From NCBI RefSeq assembly GCF_003697785.1, contig NZ_QOKZ01000001.1, positions 620,001 to 684,000 on the forward strand: a stretch of 64,000 nucleotides of DNA, read 5' to 3'. This document shows, one piece after another, positions 28,736-38,123 of this stretch; the first letter of the stretch is position 1; each line of letters starts with the position of its first letter. This stretch comes from Paracoccus alkanivorans (GTDB lineage: Bacteria > Pseudomonadota > Alphaproteobacteria > Rhodobacterales > Rhodobacteraceae). Under the pieces are notes generated by a model, which saw only the letters and a program-made list of their open reading frames with translations, was not told the DNA's origin and ran no database searches. A program made the translations under genes and the position numbers.

Positions 28736-28784
28736 CCGCTTTTCCAAGCTTTTTGTCGCCGCGTTGCAGCACCGTGCAACTTGT

Positions 28785-29522
28785 TCAGACCATCGCCATT
28801 CCGCCATTCACATGCAGCGTGGCCCCCGTCACATAACCCGCCTCGGCGCTGGCCAGATAGGTGACCGCCGCGGCGATCTCTGCGGGCTGCCCCATGCGTC
28901 CGGCCGGGATCTGCCCCAGAATCTTGCTCTTCTGGTCGTCGTTCAGCTTGTCGGTCATCGCCGTCTCGATAAATCCGGGGGCCACGCAGTTCACGGTGAT
29001 GCCTCGGCTAGCTACTTCATAGGCAAGGCTTTTCGACATGCCGACCAATCCCGCCTTGGCAGCGGCATAATTGCCCTGCCCCGGATTGCCCGTCGCGCCC
29101 ACCACCGAGGTGATATTCACGATCCGTCCCCATCGCGCCTTCATCATCCCGCGCAATACCGCCCGGGACAGTTGGAAAACGCTGGTCAGGTTCACGTCAA
29201 GAACCTGGCTCCATTCCTCGTCCGACATCCGCATGAACAGGTTATCCCGCGTGATCCCTGCGTTGTTGATCAGGATATCCACAGACCCCATCGCATCCGC
29301 CGCCACCTTGGGCAACGCGGCGACAGCATCCGCGTCCGCCAGATTCGCCGGCACCACATGCGCCCGCTCACCCAGTTTCACGGCCAGATCCTGCAGCGGA
29401 GCCTCCCGGGTTCCCGACAATGCAACCGTAGCGCCCGCCGCATGCAAGGCCTCGGCAATCGCACCACCAATCCCACCCGACGCGCCGGTCACCAGCGCAT
29501 TCTTTCCCGTCAAATCGAACAT
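28785..29522 (-). CDS. fabG: 3-oxoacyl-[acyl-carrier-protein] reductase
   Basis: NADPH-dependent reductase of fatty acid elongation, 245 residues. Short-chain dehydrogenase features are TGASGGIG (12-19), NNAG (87-90), and the catalytic Ser139, Tyr152 and Lys156 in ITSVVGATGNPGQGNYAAAK. The C-terminal GYVTGATLHVNGGMAM is typical. The ATG at 29522 has GAAGGGA just upstream, and that purine run lies at the edge of the dispersed element. fabD is upstream and acpP downstream. Confidence 0.95.
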   Translation of the reverse strand: MFDLTGKNALVTGASGGIGGAIAEALHAAGATVALSGTREAPLQDLAVKLGERAHVVPANLADADAVAALPKVAADAMGSVDILINNAGITRDNLFMRMSDEEWSQVLDVNLTSVFQLSRAVLRGMMKARWGRIVNITSVVGATGNPGQGNYAAAKAGLVGMSKSLAYEVASRGITVNCVAPGFIETAMTDKLNDDQKSKILGQIPAGRMGQPAEIAAAVTYLASAEAGYVTGATLHVNGGMAMV

Positions 29523-29530
29523 CCGAGTCC

Positions 29531-29627
29531 CTTCTTCTTCATGCAAATATCCTCTGGGGGTCGCCGGTTGGGGCGCCACTGGTTCGAGAACCAGCCGGCG
29601 ACGGGGGCGAAGCGCCCCCCGGCCTGT
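29531..29627 (-). repeat. Dispersed intergenic element, copy d, with hairpins, providing the fabG leader
   Basis: The minus strand reads AGAGGATATTTGCATGAAGA plus AGAAG, ending 8 bases before the fabG ATG, so its purine-rich end overlaps the fabG ribosome binding site. Upstream of it (toward fabD) are the inverted repeats CTGGTT-CGAG-AACCAG, nested in a larger GCCGG/CCGGC stem, and CGGGGGC-GAA-GCGCCCCCCG. Confidence 0.6.
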
Positions 29628-29628
29628 T

Positions 29629-30555
29629 TCACCCCTTCAACGCGATAATATCCGCCGGTGTGCCGATATTTTTCACGACAGCATCGCGTGCAATCCGCTT
29701 GATCATTCCCGACAGCGCCTTGCCCGCTCCGATCTCCCAGAACTCTGTCACTCCCGAATCTGTCAGGTGCATCACCGATTCGCGCCAGCGCACCGTGCCG
29801 GTCACCTGTTCGACCAGCAACCGCCGGATCGCGCCGGGCTCGATCACCGGCTCGGCCCGGACATTGGCGATCAGCGGCACCGCAGGCGGCTGGATATCCA
29901 CCCCGGCCAGCGCATCGGCCATCACCGCGGCGGCAGGCTGCATCAGCACCGAATGGAACGGCGCCGAAACCGGCAGCATCAGCGCCCGCTTCGCACCCGC
30001 TTCCTTGGCTGCCGCCGCGGCACGCTCGACCGCCTCCTTGTGACCCGAGATTACCACTTGCGCGGGATCATTGTCATTGGCGGCCTGCACGACCCCATCC
30101 TCCGCCGCCTCACGCGCAATTCGATCGACCGTCTCGAAATCGAGGCCCAGGATCGCCGCCATCGCACCCTGGCCTATCGGGACGGCTTCCTGCATGGCCT
30201 GTCCACGCAGCCGCAGCAACTGCGCCGTATCCGCGAGCGTCAACGCCCCTGCCGCACAAAGCGCCGAATATTCGCCCAGGGAATGCCCGGCAACATAGCT
30301 TGCCTCGGTAATATTGATTCCCTCGGCCTCAAGGGCCCGGAACGCCGCCATGGAGGTCGCCATCAACGCAGGTTGGGCGTTCTGGGTCAGGGTCAGCGTT
30401 TCGATATCGCCGTCCCAGATCAGCGCCGACAGTTTCTCGCCAAGCGCCTCGTCCACCTCGATGAACACGTCCCGCGCCGCCGGATAGGCTTCGGCCAGTT
30501 CGCGCCCCATGCCCACGACCTGCGCACCCTGCCCCGGAAACACAAATGCCCGCAT
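29629..30555 (-). CDS. fabD: Malonyl-CoA:ACP transacylase
   Basis: Loads malonyl groups onto ACP for fatty acid synthesis. 308 residues with FVFPGQGAQ at the start, the nucleophile Ser92 in GHSLGEYSAL, and the catalytic His in PVSAPFHSVLM; the C-terminal region has EFWEIGAGKALSGMIKR. The ATG at 30555 is preceded by GGGGG and begins the canonical MRAFVFPGQG; the frame stays open far upstream, but that part lacks homology and crosses the ndk terminator. Confidence 0.95.
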   Translation of the reverse strand: MRAFVFPGQGAQVVGMGRELAEAYPAARDVFIEVDEALGEKLSALIWDGDIETLTLTQNAQPALMATSMAAFRALEAEGINITEASYVAGHSLGEYSALCAAGALTLADTAQLLRLRGQAMQEAVPIGQGAMAAILGLDFETVDRIAREAAEDGVVQAANDNDPAQVVISGHKEAVERAAAAAKEAGAKRALMLPVSAPFHSVLMQPAAAVMADALAGVDIQPPAVPLIANVRAEPVIEPGAIRRLLVEQVTGTVRWRESVMHLTDSGVTEFWEIGAGKALSGMIKRIARDAVVKNIGTPADIIALKG

Positions 30556-30651
30556 TCTCAACCCCCTGAAATGTTTTCCCGATAAACCGGCATAGCGCGG
30601 GCGGGACATTGCCGCAACTCGCAGCGCGGACGGGACGGTATCGATGTAATG

Positions 30652-30680
30652 AAAAAAGGGAGGCCAAAGCCCCCCTTTTT
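30652..30680 (-). terminator. Intrinsic terminator after ndk
   Basis: Near-perfect stem AAAAAGGGAGGC / GCCCCCCTTTTT with one mismatch and a short loop, located 24 bases beyond the ndk stop. On the minus strand it ends in a TTTTTT run. It separates ndk from fabD. Confidence 0.85.
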
Positions 30681-30703
30681 CCTGAATTTCCATTGAAAAC
30701 CGG

Positions 30704-31126
30704 TCAGCCGACCAGTTCCAGTCCCGAGAAAAAGAAAGCGATCTCCTGAGCGGCGGTTTCCGGCGCGTCCGAACCATGCACCGAATTTTCACCGACCGAC
30801 AGGGCAAACTCCTTGCGGATCGTGCCTTCGGCGGCATCGGCCGGATTGGTCGCGCCCATCACTTCGCGGTTCTTGGCAATCGCGTTTTCACCTTCCAGCA
30901 CCTGCACGACCACCGGCTCGGAGGCCATGAATTCGACCAGTTCACCGTAGAAGGGGCGCTCCTTGTGCACCTCGTAGAATTTGCCGGCCTGTTCGGGCGA
31001 CAGCTTGATGCGCTTTTGTGCGACGATGCGCAGCCCCGCCTCTTCGAATTTGGCGTTGATCTTGCCGGTCAGGTTACGCTTGGTGGCGTCGGGCTTGATG
31101 ATCGAAAGGGTGCGTTCGGTGGCCAT
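30704..31126 (-). CDS. ndk: Nucleoside diphosphate kinase
   Basis: Phosphate transfer between nucleoside tri- and diphosphates in the cytoplasm. 140 residues; the phospho-histidine is His117 in ENSVHGSDA, with [14 protein letters not shown] at the start and [14 protein letters not shown] before the active site. Single-gene unit with a strong terminator behind it. Confidence 0.97.
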   Translation of the reverse strand: MATERTLSIIKPDATKRNLTGKINAKFEEAGLRIVAQKRIKLSPEQAGKFYEVHKERPFYGELVEFMASEPVVVQVLEGENAIAKNREVMGATNPADAAEGTIRKEFALSVGENSVHGSDAPETAAQEIAFFFSGLELVG

Positions 31127-31353
31127 GGATGTACCTTTGTCTGCGGCGGGCGCCCCGCCATGAGTGAAATCCGCGCCCGGTTATCAGGCTTCGCCCAGAG
31201 CGGCAAGACTGCGCATATTCTGCTGACGAAATCCGCACGCATCAGCGATATTCGTCGAATCCCACCACGAAAAACCGCGACCCCATTGCGCTTTCGCGAA
31301 ATCGACACAACACTAGGATAGTTGATCCGCGTGGCAAAAGAGGTGCCGCCGAC

Positions 31354-32109
31354 ATGCTACCACTTCGCAAGGGCCGGTATCAGGCAAGACTGGCCGACAC
31401 GTCCGAGGATATCCGCGCGGCTCAACGCCTGCGCTGGTTGTGTTTCGTTGCCCGGAACGGAACCGGTGAGGACGACGATCAGGTCGACAGCGACAGGCTT
31501 GACGCCGAATGCCACCACATGCTGGTCGAGGATGTGACGACGGGCCAGTTGCTTTGTTGTTTCCGCTTCCTGCCCCTGTCCGGCGGCTCCGAGATCGCCC
31601 GCAGTTATTCGGCGCAATTCTACAACCTTGCAGCGTTGGAAAGCTTCGACGGTCCGATGGTCGAGATGGGGCGTTTCTGCATTCATCCCGAAGCCCGCGA
31701 CCCCAACATCCTGCGCATAGCATGGGCGGCGATGACCCGCTTCGTTGACGAGGCAGGGATAGAGATGCTGTTCGGCTGTTCCAGTTTCGTCGGAACTGAA
31801 CCCGAAGAGCATGCCGAGGCTTTCGCCATGCTCAAGGAGCATCATCTCGCCCCGCGCCGCTGGCTACCGCGCGTCAAGGCGCCGAAGGTCTTTCGTTTCG
31901 CCCGCGCCCTGCGATTGCGCAAACCGAACCCCAAGCAGGCGATGGCTGCGATGCCGCCTCTCCTGCGCAGCTATCTGGCGATGGGCGGTTGGGTCAGCGA
32001 TCACGCGGTCGTCGATCCGGCACTGCGAACCATGCATGTCTTTACCGGCGTCGAGATCCGCGCCATCCCTGCGGCCCGCAAACGGCTGTTGCGTGCCGTG
32101 GCGGGATAA
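31354..32109 (+). CDS. olsB: L-ornithine N-alpha-acyltransferase (lyso-ornithine lipid synthesis)
   Basis: 251-residue GNAT-fold acyltransferase of the PF13444 group, which uses 3-hydroxyacyl-ACP. Landmarks are RWLCFVARNG near the N-terminus, CHHMLVEDVTTGQLLCCFRFLP, and GPMVEMGRFCIHPEARDP, the acyl-thioester-binding segment conserved in OlsB. It catalyses the first step of phosphate-free ornithine lipids, common in Rhodobacteraceae. The partner olsA is not in this window, at least not next to it. The ATG at 31354 gives the best-matching N-terminus. Confidence 0.82.
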   Translation: MLPLRKGRYQARLADTSEDIRAAQRLRWLCFVARNGTGEDDDQVDSDRLDAECHHMLVEDVTTGQLLCCFRFLPLSGGSEIARSYSAQFYNLAALESFDGPMVEMGRFCIHPEARDPNILRIAWAAMTRFVDEAGIEMLFGCSSFVGTEPEEHAEAFAMLKEHHLAPRRWLPRVKAPKVFRFARALRLRKPNPKQAMAAMPPLLRSYLAMGGWVSDHAVVDPALRTMHVFTGVEIRAIPAARKRLLRAVAG

Positions 32110-32161
32110 TCCGGCGCGGGACAATCGGCATCCGCACTCGCATACGCACCGGACCTCCTGC

Positions 32162-32184
32162 GAGGTATTTGGGCAAAGAAGAAG
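32162..32184 (+). repeat. Dispersed intergenic element, copy e
   Basis: The plus strand reads GAGGTATTTGGGCAAAGAAG plus AAG, the closest match to the consensus. It lies between the convergent olsB and TRIC-channel genes, 53 bases after the olsB stop, with no start codon immediately downstream. Confidence 0.7.
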
Positions 32185-32243
32185 AGGAATGCCGAAGGAC
32201 TGCAGAACCTTACCGGCGAAGCACGCGGAACGCGGTCAGGTGC

Positions 32244-32882
32244 CTATTCCCGTCCTCGAGGCGGCCGGGGCCGGTAGACCGGCAGTTTCCAGCCCCATAT
32301 CAGGCTGCCGGCACGCAGCACCCATACGATGGCAGCGCAGGCAAGCAGCGCCTCGCCTCGCTGAAAGCCCAGCCAGTTCAGCGCCGCCGCCGTCAGCGCC
32401 CCGCCAAAGGCCGCGGTCAGGTAAAGCTGACCCTGTTTCAGCACCAGGGGAACCTCGTTGCCCACAACATCGCGCATAAGTCCGCCGAACGTGCCGGTCA
32501 CGATCCCCATGATCACGGTGATGACAGGGCCAAATCCTCCCTCCATCGCCACGCCCGCTCCTGCCGCGACGGCAACGGCCAGCGCCACGCTGTCCAGCCA
32601 GATCAGCAATCGATAGCGGCTTTCAAACAGATGCGCGGTCCAGAACACCACCAGCGCGGCGCAAGCGGCCATCAGAACATAGGCAGGCTGATCGACCCAG
32701 AACACCGCCTCGCGCCCGAGGATCAGGTCGCGCAGCGTGCCGCCCCCCACCGCCGTCAGCGCTGCCATGAAGATGAAGCCCACCGGATCAAGCTGGGCGC
32801 GGCTGGCCACCAGCGCCCCGGTCAGCGCAAAGATCAGCACCGAACCATAGTCCAGCGCGATCAGCAGCCCCGAAAAGCTCAT
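32244..32882 (-). CDS. TRIC / UPF0126 family membrane channel-like protein
   Basis: 212 residues with six or seven hydrophobic helices and no signal peptide. Two internal repeats carry the family glycine-rich signatures [16 protein letters not shown] and [20 protein letters not shown], as in bacterial homologues of trimeric intracellular cation channels. The physiological ion and role in bacteria are not established. Its start overlaps the rnhA stop by 4 bases (ATGA), so it is co-translated with rnhA. Confidence 0.85.
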   Translation of the reverse strand: MSFSGLLIALDYGSVLIFALTGALVASRAQLDPVGFIFMAALTAVGGGTLRDLILGREAVFWVDQPAYVLMAACAALVVFWTAHLFESRYRLLIWLDSVALAVAVAAGAGVAMEGGFGPVITVIMGIVTGTFGGLMRDVVGNEVPLVLKQGQLYLTAAFGGALTAAALNWLGFQRGEALLACAAIVWVLRAGSLIWGWKLPVYRPRPPRGRE

Positions 32883-33328
32883 TTGAAGGGCGCCATACCG
32901 GCGCGCGCCAACTCATCGGCCCGCTCGTTCTCGGCATGACCGGCATGTCCCTTGATCCAGCGCCATTCAACCTTGTGCCGCGCGCGCGCCTCGTCGAGCC
33001 TTTGCCATAGCTCGGCATTCTTCACAGGTTTCTTGCCTGCCGTGCGCCAGCCATTCTTTTTCCAGCCATGGATCCATTGGCTGACGCCGTTCTTTACATA
33101 GGCGCTGTCGGTGGTGATGGTGATCTCGCTCGGACGGGTAAGCGTCTCCAGCGCCGCGATGGCGGCCATCAGTTCCATGCGGTTATTGGTGGTATCGGCC
33201 TCTCCACCCTGTAATTCGCGCTCTTTGACGATCCGCTCGCCATCCATGGCGCGCAACAGAACACCCCAGCCTCCGGGGCCGGGATTGCCGCTGCATGCCC
33301 CGTCCGTCCACGCAAACAGTTCCGTCAC
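32879..33328 (-). CDS. rnhA: Ribonuclease HI
   Basis: Degrades RNA in RNA-DNA hybrids. 149 residues with the catalytic carboxylates in [17 protein letters not shown] (Asp9), [20 protein letters not shown] and [11 protein letters not shown], and the basic protrusion [12 protein letters not shown]. Translation starts at a GTG that overlaps the TGA of the upstream exporter gene (GTGA). The frame remains open upstream, but that stretch is the shadow of the exporter gene. Confidence 0.95.
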   Translation of the reverse strand: MTELFAWTDGACSGNPGPGGWGVLLRAMDGERIVKERELQGGEADTTNNRMELMAAIAALETLTRPSEITITTDSAYVKNGVSQWIHGWKKNGWRTAGKKPVKNAELWQRLDEARARHKVEWRWIKGHAGHAENERADELARAGMAPFK

Positions 33329-33927
33329 GCCCGGCTCACCGCCAGTTTCAGCCCAAGCATCGCGAAGGATGCAGCGAATATGCGCCGCATCCACCGCATC
33401 GCGGTTTCCGAGGCCAGCACAGCGTCCCGCCCGCTCGCCGCCAGAGCGGCATAGATGACGAATACCCCAAAGGTCATCCCGGTAAAGCCAAGGCCCAGTT
33501 CGACCAGCGCCCCAAGCCCGGCCCCGGCAGGCAGGAACTGCGGCAGGAAAGCCATGAAGAACATCGGAAGCTTGGGGTTGAGCAGGTTGATCATTATTCC
33601 CCGCCCAACCAGCTGCCGGACAGGAGTTGGTTCTGCGGCGCGAAACTGCAGGCCGCCCGCGCCTTGCAAAGCGCCCCAGGCCATCCAGAGCAGATAGGCG
33701 ACACCCGCGAATTTCACAGCCTGGAACAGCACGGCGCTGGTATGCAGCAGGGCCGCCAGCCCGGCCATGGCGACCAGCATATGGATTACCGTCGCGATCG
33801 TGCAGCCAAGCGCCGCCCAAAGCCCGGCGCGCATTCCCCCGCCCAATGTCGAGGACAGGGTATAGATCACACCCAGGCCCGGCACGACGCAAACAATGAA
33901 CGCGGTCAGCAGATATTCGAAACTCAT
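33325..33927 (-). CDS. LysE/RhtB family amino acid exporter
   Basis: 200-residue inner-membrane protein with about six helices. Family features are the N-terminal [22 protein letters not shown] followed by [10 protein letters not shown], and the [18 protein letters not shown] segment. Such proteins export amino acids or derivatives; the substrate is not evident. The start overlaps the upstream GST gene (ATGA) and the end overlaps rnhA, so GST-exporter-rnhA-TRIC form a tightly coupled minus-strand unit. Confidence 0.87.
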   Translation of the reverse strand: MSFEYLLTAFIVCVVPGLGVIYTLSSTLGGGMRAGLWAALGCTIATVIHMLVAMAGLAALLHTSAVLFQAVKFAGVAYLLWMAWGALQGAGGLQFRAAEPTPVRQLVGRGIMINLLNPKLPMFFMAFLPQFLPAGAGLGALVELGLGFTGMTFGVFVIYAALAASGRDAVLASETAMRWMRRIFAASFAMLGLKLAVSRA

Positions 33928-34529
33928 TGGTCCAGCCTCATATATCCCGGCAGCGCCTCGATCCGGCGCAGCCATGCCCCTATGCCGGGAAAGCGGTCCA
34001 TCTCGAATCCCCCGCGCGTTCCCGCATTGTGAGTATAGGCATAAAGGCACAGGTCAGCGAGACTCACCTCACTCCCGAGCCAGTCATGCGCTGCAAGCCG
34101 GTCCTCCATCACCTGTAGCAATGCGTGACCACGCTCCAGCAGATCGGCCAGGCGTTCGGGCGTCGCCTCCGCCGCACGGTGGGGATAGTATAACAGCGCC
34201 TGCCGAACCGCGATCACAGGCTCATGGTTATATTGTTCCCAGAACATCCAGCCAAGCACTTGCGCCCGCTCAACAGGATCGGCCGGGATAAAGGCTGTTC
34301 CCTCACCCAGATACCACAGGATTGCACCGGATTCCGCCAGCCTGCGGCCATCATCCAGCACCAGCACGGGCACCTTGCCAAAAGGCAGGATCCCTTCGGC
34401 CCTGGCGTGCGCCAGCGCATCCGAGCCGCTCTCGCAATCGACGAGTTCGACCTCGCGTCCCGTCAACGCCAGCAAGAGCCGAATCTTGTAGCTGTTGCCC
34501 GACGAAGGCATCGAATAAAGCCGCATCAT
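33924..34529 (-). CDS. Glutathione S-transferase family protein
   Basis: 201 residues. The N-terminal thioredoxin-like domain has [43 protein letters not shown] (cis-Pro and glutathione-contacting residues), and the C-terminal helical domain has [22 protein letters not shown] detoxification or glutathionylation role is inferred. The ATG at 34529 (or 34526) follows AGGAGGGGG, a ribosome binding site contributed by a diverged copy of the dispersed element. Confidence 0.87.
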   Translation of the reverse strand: MMRLYSMPSSGNSYKIRLLLALTGREVELVDCESGSDALAHARAEGILPFGKVPVLVLDDGRRLAESGAILWYLGEGTAFIPADPVERAQVLGWMFWEQYNHEPVIAVRQALLYYPHRAAEATPERLADLLERGHALLQVMEDRLAAHDWLGSEVSLADLCLYAYTHNAGTRGGFEMDRFPGIGAWLRRIEALPGYMRLDQ

Positions 34530-34534
34530 CGCCC

Positions 34535-34566
34535 CCTCCTCCTTGCTCCAAATATCTCGGGGAAGC
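34535..34566 (-). repeat. Dispersed intergenic element, copy f (diverged), providing the GST ribosome binding site
   Basis: The minus strand reads CGAGATATTTGGAGCAAGGA plus GGAGG, a variant of the consensus in which AAAGAAGAAG has become CAAGGAGGAG, a strong Shine-Dalgarno sequence 5-6 bases before the GST ATG. It lies in the ispH-GST gap. Confidence 0.55.
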
Positions 34567-34602
34567 CCGGCCGGACAGGCAGGGCGGAGGCAGCGCCCCC
34601 TT

Positions 34603-35559
34603 TCACACCGCTTCCCGCAACACCCGCGGCACCTTGAACTCGACATTCTCCTGCGCCGTCTCGACGATCTCGACGGTCACATCGTATCGGGCGCGGAAGG
34701 CCTCTATCACCTCGTCGATCAGCACCTCGGGCGCGCTTGCTCCGGCGGTCACGCCGACATTGCGAACCCCCTCGATCGCCCGCCAGTCGATCTGATCCGC
34801 CCGCATCACCAATTGCGAATAGCTGCATCCCTCTGCCCGGCCCACTTCGACCAGCCGCTTGGAGTTGCTGGAATTCTGGGCACCGATCACCAGAAGCGCG
34901 TCGATCCGGGGCGCAATGGCCTTGACCGCCGCCTGACGGTTGGTGGTGGCGTAGCAGATATCCTCCTTCGCAGGGCCGACGATATTCGGAAACCGCGCCT
35001 GCAGGGCGGCGACGATTGCGGCGGTGTCATCGACAGAAAGAGTCGTTTGGGTGATGAAGGCCAGCCGTTCGGGATCGCGGGGACGCAGCCCTGCGACATC
35101 CTCGACCGTCTCGACCAAGATAACCTCTCCCTCCGGCAGCTGTCCCATGGTGCCAAGCACCTCGGGATGGCCTGCATGGCCGATCATCACCAGTTGCAGG
35201 CCCTCCGCATGATGGCGCGCGGCTTCCATATGGACCTTGCTGACCAATGGACAGGTCGCATCCACAAAGACCATCTCGCGTTGCCTTGCCTCGGCCGGAA
35301 CCGATTTGGGCACGCCATGCGCGGAAAAGATCACCGGCCGGTCATCGGGGCATTCATCAAGTTCCTCGACAAACACCGCCCCTTTTTCCCGCAATGAATC
35401 GACAACATATTTGTTGTGCACGATCTCGTGCCGGACATAGACGGGAGCACCCCATTTCTGCAGTGCCATCTCGACGATCTTGATGGCACGATCAACACCC
35501 GCGCAAAACCCGCGGGGCGCGGCAAGATAAAGCGTCAAAGGCGGTTTCACATGTTTCAT
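34603..35559 (-). CDS. ispH: 4-hydroxy-3-methylbut-2-enyl diphosphate reductase
   Basis: Last enzyme of the MEP isoprenoid pathway, a cytoplasmic Fe-S reductase giving IPP and DMAPP. 318 residues; cluster cysteines lie in APRGFCAGV (Cys19), [12 protein letters not shown] and [10 protein letters not shown], and the catalytic glutamate region is [33 protein letters not shown] and [10 protein letters not shown] are also canonical. The gene is followed by the GST gene on the same strand. Confidence 0.95.
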   Translation of the reverse strand: MKHVKPPLTLYLAAPRGFCAGVDRAIKIVEMALQKWGAPVYVRHEIVHNKYVVDSLREKGAVFVEELDECPDDRPVIFSAHGVPKSVPAEARQREMVFVDATCPLVSKVHMEAARHHAEGLQLVMIGHAGHPEVLGTMGQLPEGEVILVETVEDVAGLRPRDPERLAFITQTTLSVDDTAAIVAALQARFPNIVGPAKEDICYATTNRQAAVKAIAPRIDALLVIGAQNSSNSKRLVEVGRAEGCSYSQLVMRADQIDWRAIEGVRNVGVTAGASAPEVLIDEVIEAFRARYDVTVEIVETAQENVEFKVPRVLREAV

Positions 35560-35842
35560 ATTCCTGCCCTAACGCGACCATGACGCATCGTCCAGACATG
35601 GCCGATTCACATCCCACATGATTAATCCGCGAACCTAATCGCGCCAACTCCCAAGACTTCATCATTTTTATATAAATCATAACAACTTGGAAATTGACCG
35701 GGGCGCGGAAAGGGACTGCAATGGCAATAGGTCGCGACGCCATCACTTCCTCGAAAGGACATCACGAAACTCCCATGTGCCGCCCCGTCTTCTCCTTCCA
35801 TGCCTAATGATGACGCTATTGCCGCGCGCCTTTCGCCGGATT

Positions 35843-37297
35843 TCACGCCCCCCGGTCTGCAAGTGCAAGAATCTCTGGCACGTCCAGATATGCCTCAAGA
35901 TGATCGGCCAAGGCATCCAGCGTCTGCTCTATCCCGGCATCATAACCCGGCTGCGACGCGGTGCCCAATCTGCGCAGATAGGCAGCACGAAACCGGTCAT
36001 CCGCGAAGAGCCCATGCAGATATGTGCCCATGATTCGCCCGTCATGGCTGATGGCTCCGTCCGGGCCGGGCATATAGGCAAAGGGACGGGCGCAATCCGG
36101 GCCACAGCTTTGTCCCATATGAATTTCATATCCCGAAACAGGCTGCCCCAGGGCCTCTCCCGTCACACGAACCAGCCGCTTGGTCCCGGCCATCTCGGTG
36201 GTGACGTCCAACAGGCCAAGCCCCTCGGTCTCGCCCGCCAGCCCATCGGAGCCGAGCGGGTCGCGGATCGACTGTCCCAGCATCTGGTAACCACCGCAGA
36301 TGCCAAGCACATGCCCCCCGCGCCGGACATGCGCGGCGAGGTCCAGATCCCAGCCCTGTGCACGCAGGAAGGCCAGATCGGAAATGGTCGATTTCGTTCC
36401 GGGAATGACGACCAGATCCGCGTCTCCGGGTATCGGCCTTCCCGGCCCCAGCATCGTGAGGCGCAGTTCCGGCTCCGCGGCCAGGGGATCGAGGTCGTCG
36501 AAATTGGCAATCCGCGAAAGGGCGAGGCACACAACATGCAGTCCCTTTCCCCGCGATGCGCCCAGATCGACCGCATCCTCGGCAGGCAGTCGATGCGCAT
36601 CGTCGAACCACGGCACCATGCCGAAACCCGGCCAGCCGGTGCGGGTCTCGATAAGGCGGAAACCGTCGTCGAACAGGCGCGGATCGCCACGGAACTTGTT
36701 GATCAGAAAGCCCCGGATCATGGCCGCATCGCCAGGGTCGATCACCGCCTGCGTCCCGACGATCTGCGCGATGACACCGCCCCGATCGATATCACCCGCC
36801 AGCACCACCGGCACACCCGCCGCACATGCGAAGCCCATATTCGCTATGTCACGCGAGCGCAGATTGACCTCGGCCGGGCTGCCGGCGCCCTCCACGATGA
36901 CAATGTCGCAGGAGGCGGCAAGCCGGCTGAAGCTGTCCAGAACCCCCTGCAGAAGCCGCGGCCTGAGCATCGCATAATCCCGGGCTTGTGCCCGGGCAAT
37001 GGCATGTCCCTGCAGGATCACCTGTGCTCCGGTGTCGGTTTCAGGCTTCAGCAGGACAGGGTTCATGTCACTCACGGGATCCAGCCCGCAAGCCCGCGCC
37101 TGCAGCGCCTGCGCGCGCCCGATCTCGCCTCCATCGGCGGTAACGGCGGCATTGTTCGACATGTTCTGCGGCTTGAACGGCGCCACCCTCAGCCCCCTGC
37201 GAAGCGCTGCACGGCACAGCCCCGCCACCAGCAGGGATTTACCTACATTCGAGCCGGTGCCCTGTATCATCACCGCGCGGGGCTTCGTGGCGGGCAT
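35843..37297 (-). CDS. cobQ: Cobyric acid synthase
   Basis: Amidates four side chains of adenosylcobyrinic acid a,c-diamide using glutamine and ATP in cobalamin synthesis. 484 residues: dethiobiotin-synthetase-like P-loop GTGSNVGKS (13-21), [12 protein letters not shown], and a C-terminal triad-type glutaminase with the nucleophile Cys in [14 protein letters not shown] and the His in TYLHGLF. The ATG at 37297 begins [16 protein letters not shown]. It is an isolated cob gene here, with no riboswitch visible in the 71 bases upstream. Confidence 0.94.
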   Translation of the reverse strand: MPATKPRAVMIQGTGSNVGKSLLVAGLCRAALRRGLRVAPFKPQNMSNNAAVTADGGEIGRAQALQARACGLDPVSDMNPVLLKPETDTGAQVILQGHAIARAQARDYAMLRPRLLQGVLDSFSRLAASCDIVIVEGAGSPAEVNLRSRDIANMGFACAAGVPVVLAGDIDRGGVIAQIVGTQAVIDPGDAAMIRGFLINKFRGDPRLFDDGFRLIETRTGWPGFGMVPWFDDAHRLPAEDAVDLGASRGKGLHVVCLALSRIANFDDLDPLAAEPELRLTMLGPGRPIPGDADLVVIPGTKSTISDLAFLRAQGWDLDLAAHVRRGGHVLGICGGYQMLGQSIRDPLGSDGLAGETEGLGLLDVTTEMAGTKRLVRVTGEALGQPVSGYEIHMGQSCGPDCARPFAYMPGPDGAISHDGRIMGTYLHGLFADDRFRAAYLRRLGTASQPGYDAGIEQTLDALADHLEAYLDVPEILALADRGA

Positions 37298-37368
37298 GGG
37301 ACACTCCGCTTGCCAACATCTGCACGGATGACTAGATAGGCGCGTCCGCAATTGAAAGGCCGAATTCC

Positions 37369-37971
37369 GTGCAAAATGTCGTGCTGACGATTCACCTGAT
37401 CCTGGCGGTCCTTTTGACCGGGGTCGTATTGCTGCAACGCTCCGAAGGCGGCGGGCTCGGAATGGGTGGCGGCGGCGGCGGTGGCGTCATGTCCGGCAGG
37501 CAGGCCGCCAATGCGATGACCCGGCTGACATGGATTTTCGGCGTAGCGCTGTTCGTGACCTCGATCAGCCTGACGATCATCGCGGCGCGGCAATCCTCGA
37601 ACAGCTCGATCATGGATCAGCTTGGCGTGCCTGAATCGCAGCAGCAGGATTCGAATTTGCCGCAACTTCCGGAATATACGCCTCCGCCCTCGACCGGCGG
37701 CGATCCGTTGACACCGCCCGCACCCGATGCGCCGGCGGCAAGCGGCGAGGCAGCCGGTGCGGATTCGGCCGAGGCTCCGGCGACGGTCACGCCGCCCGCA
37801 ACCGGGGGGGCAGAAACCGAGGCTCCCGCGGCAAGCGAGGAGGTCGTAACTCCTCCCGCGACCGAAAGCACGACAAGCGAGACAACCGAACCCGCCGCCA
37901 ACAACGCGGATACCGCAGCGCCGGAAGGCGATGAGGCAGCCGGATCGGAAAACCCCCGGAACTCGAATTAA
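37369..37971 (+). CDS. secG: Preprotein translocase subunit SecG with long low-complexity tail
   Basis: Accessory membrane subunit of SecYEG. Two transmembrane helices (about 3-22 and 52-71) flank the SecG loop [21 protein letters not shown], which is diagnostic. The start is a GTG at 37369. Residues 73-200 form an acidic tail rich in Ala, Pro, Thr, Ser and Glu with repeated PPAT and SEET-like words, so the protein is about twice the usual enterobacterial SecG length; Ala/Pro-rich tails occur in other alphaproteobacteria. With the known topology the tail would be periplasmic. It lies directly upstream of pyrG. Confidence 0.9.
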   Translation: MQNVVLTIHLILAVLLTGVVLLQRSEGGGLGMGGGGGGGVMSGRQAANAMTRLTWIFGVALFVTSISLTIIAARQSSNSSIMDQLGVPESQQQDSNLPQLPEYTPPPSTGGDPLTPPAPDAPAASGEAAGADSAEAPATVTPPATGGAETEAPAASEEVVTPPATESTTSETTEPAANNADTAAPEGDEAAGSENPRNSN

Positions 37972-37987
37972 GAACCCACAACAAATA

Positions 37988-38008
37988 GGGGCGGAATAAA
38001 TCTGCCCC
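37988..38008 (+). terminator. Hairpin after secG
   Basis: GGGGCGGA paired with TCTGCCCC (one mismatch) around AATAA-type loop bases, 17 bases after the secG stop. There is no U-run, so it may be a transcript-stabilising hairpin or a weak terminator. Confidence 0.35.
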
Positions 38009-38026
38009 ACATCAACTTGCGGTCCA

Positions 38027-38055
38027 TTGCGGCCACGGGACGAATCGCTTATAAC
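38027..38055 (+). promoter_or_regulatory. Possible pyrG promoter
   Basis: TTGCGG and TATAAC separated by 17 bases, about 70 bases before the pyrG ATG, fit a sigma-70-type promoter. This would allow pyrG to be transcribed independently of secG. Confidence 0.5.
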
Positions 38056-38123
38056 TTAAGTCCCGTGATGCCGGCTGTTCGAGGGCCCGCGATCATATTG
38101 GTTTTGCACATCACGGGGGCTCC

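Noticed and set aside
29560..29627. tRNA-like GGTTCGAGAACC sequence between fabD and fabG
   Set aside because: It is the loop of a simple inverted repeat (CTGGTT/AACCAG); no acceptor stem, anticodon arm or CCA end can be drawn.
33328..33892. Apparent 188-residue N-terminal extension of RNase HI
   Set aside because: This part lies over the exporter gene in another frame. Exporter motifs and the GTGA overlap show that rnhA starts at 33328.
37298..37368. Possible cobalamin riboswitch upstream of cobQ
   Set aside because: Only 71 bases separate cobQ from secG, and I see no B12-box-like sequence or multi-stem structure.
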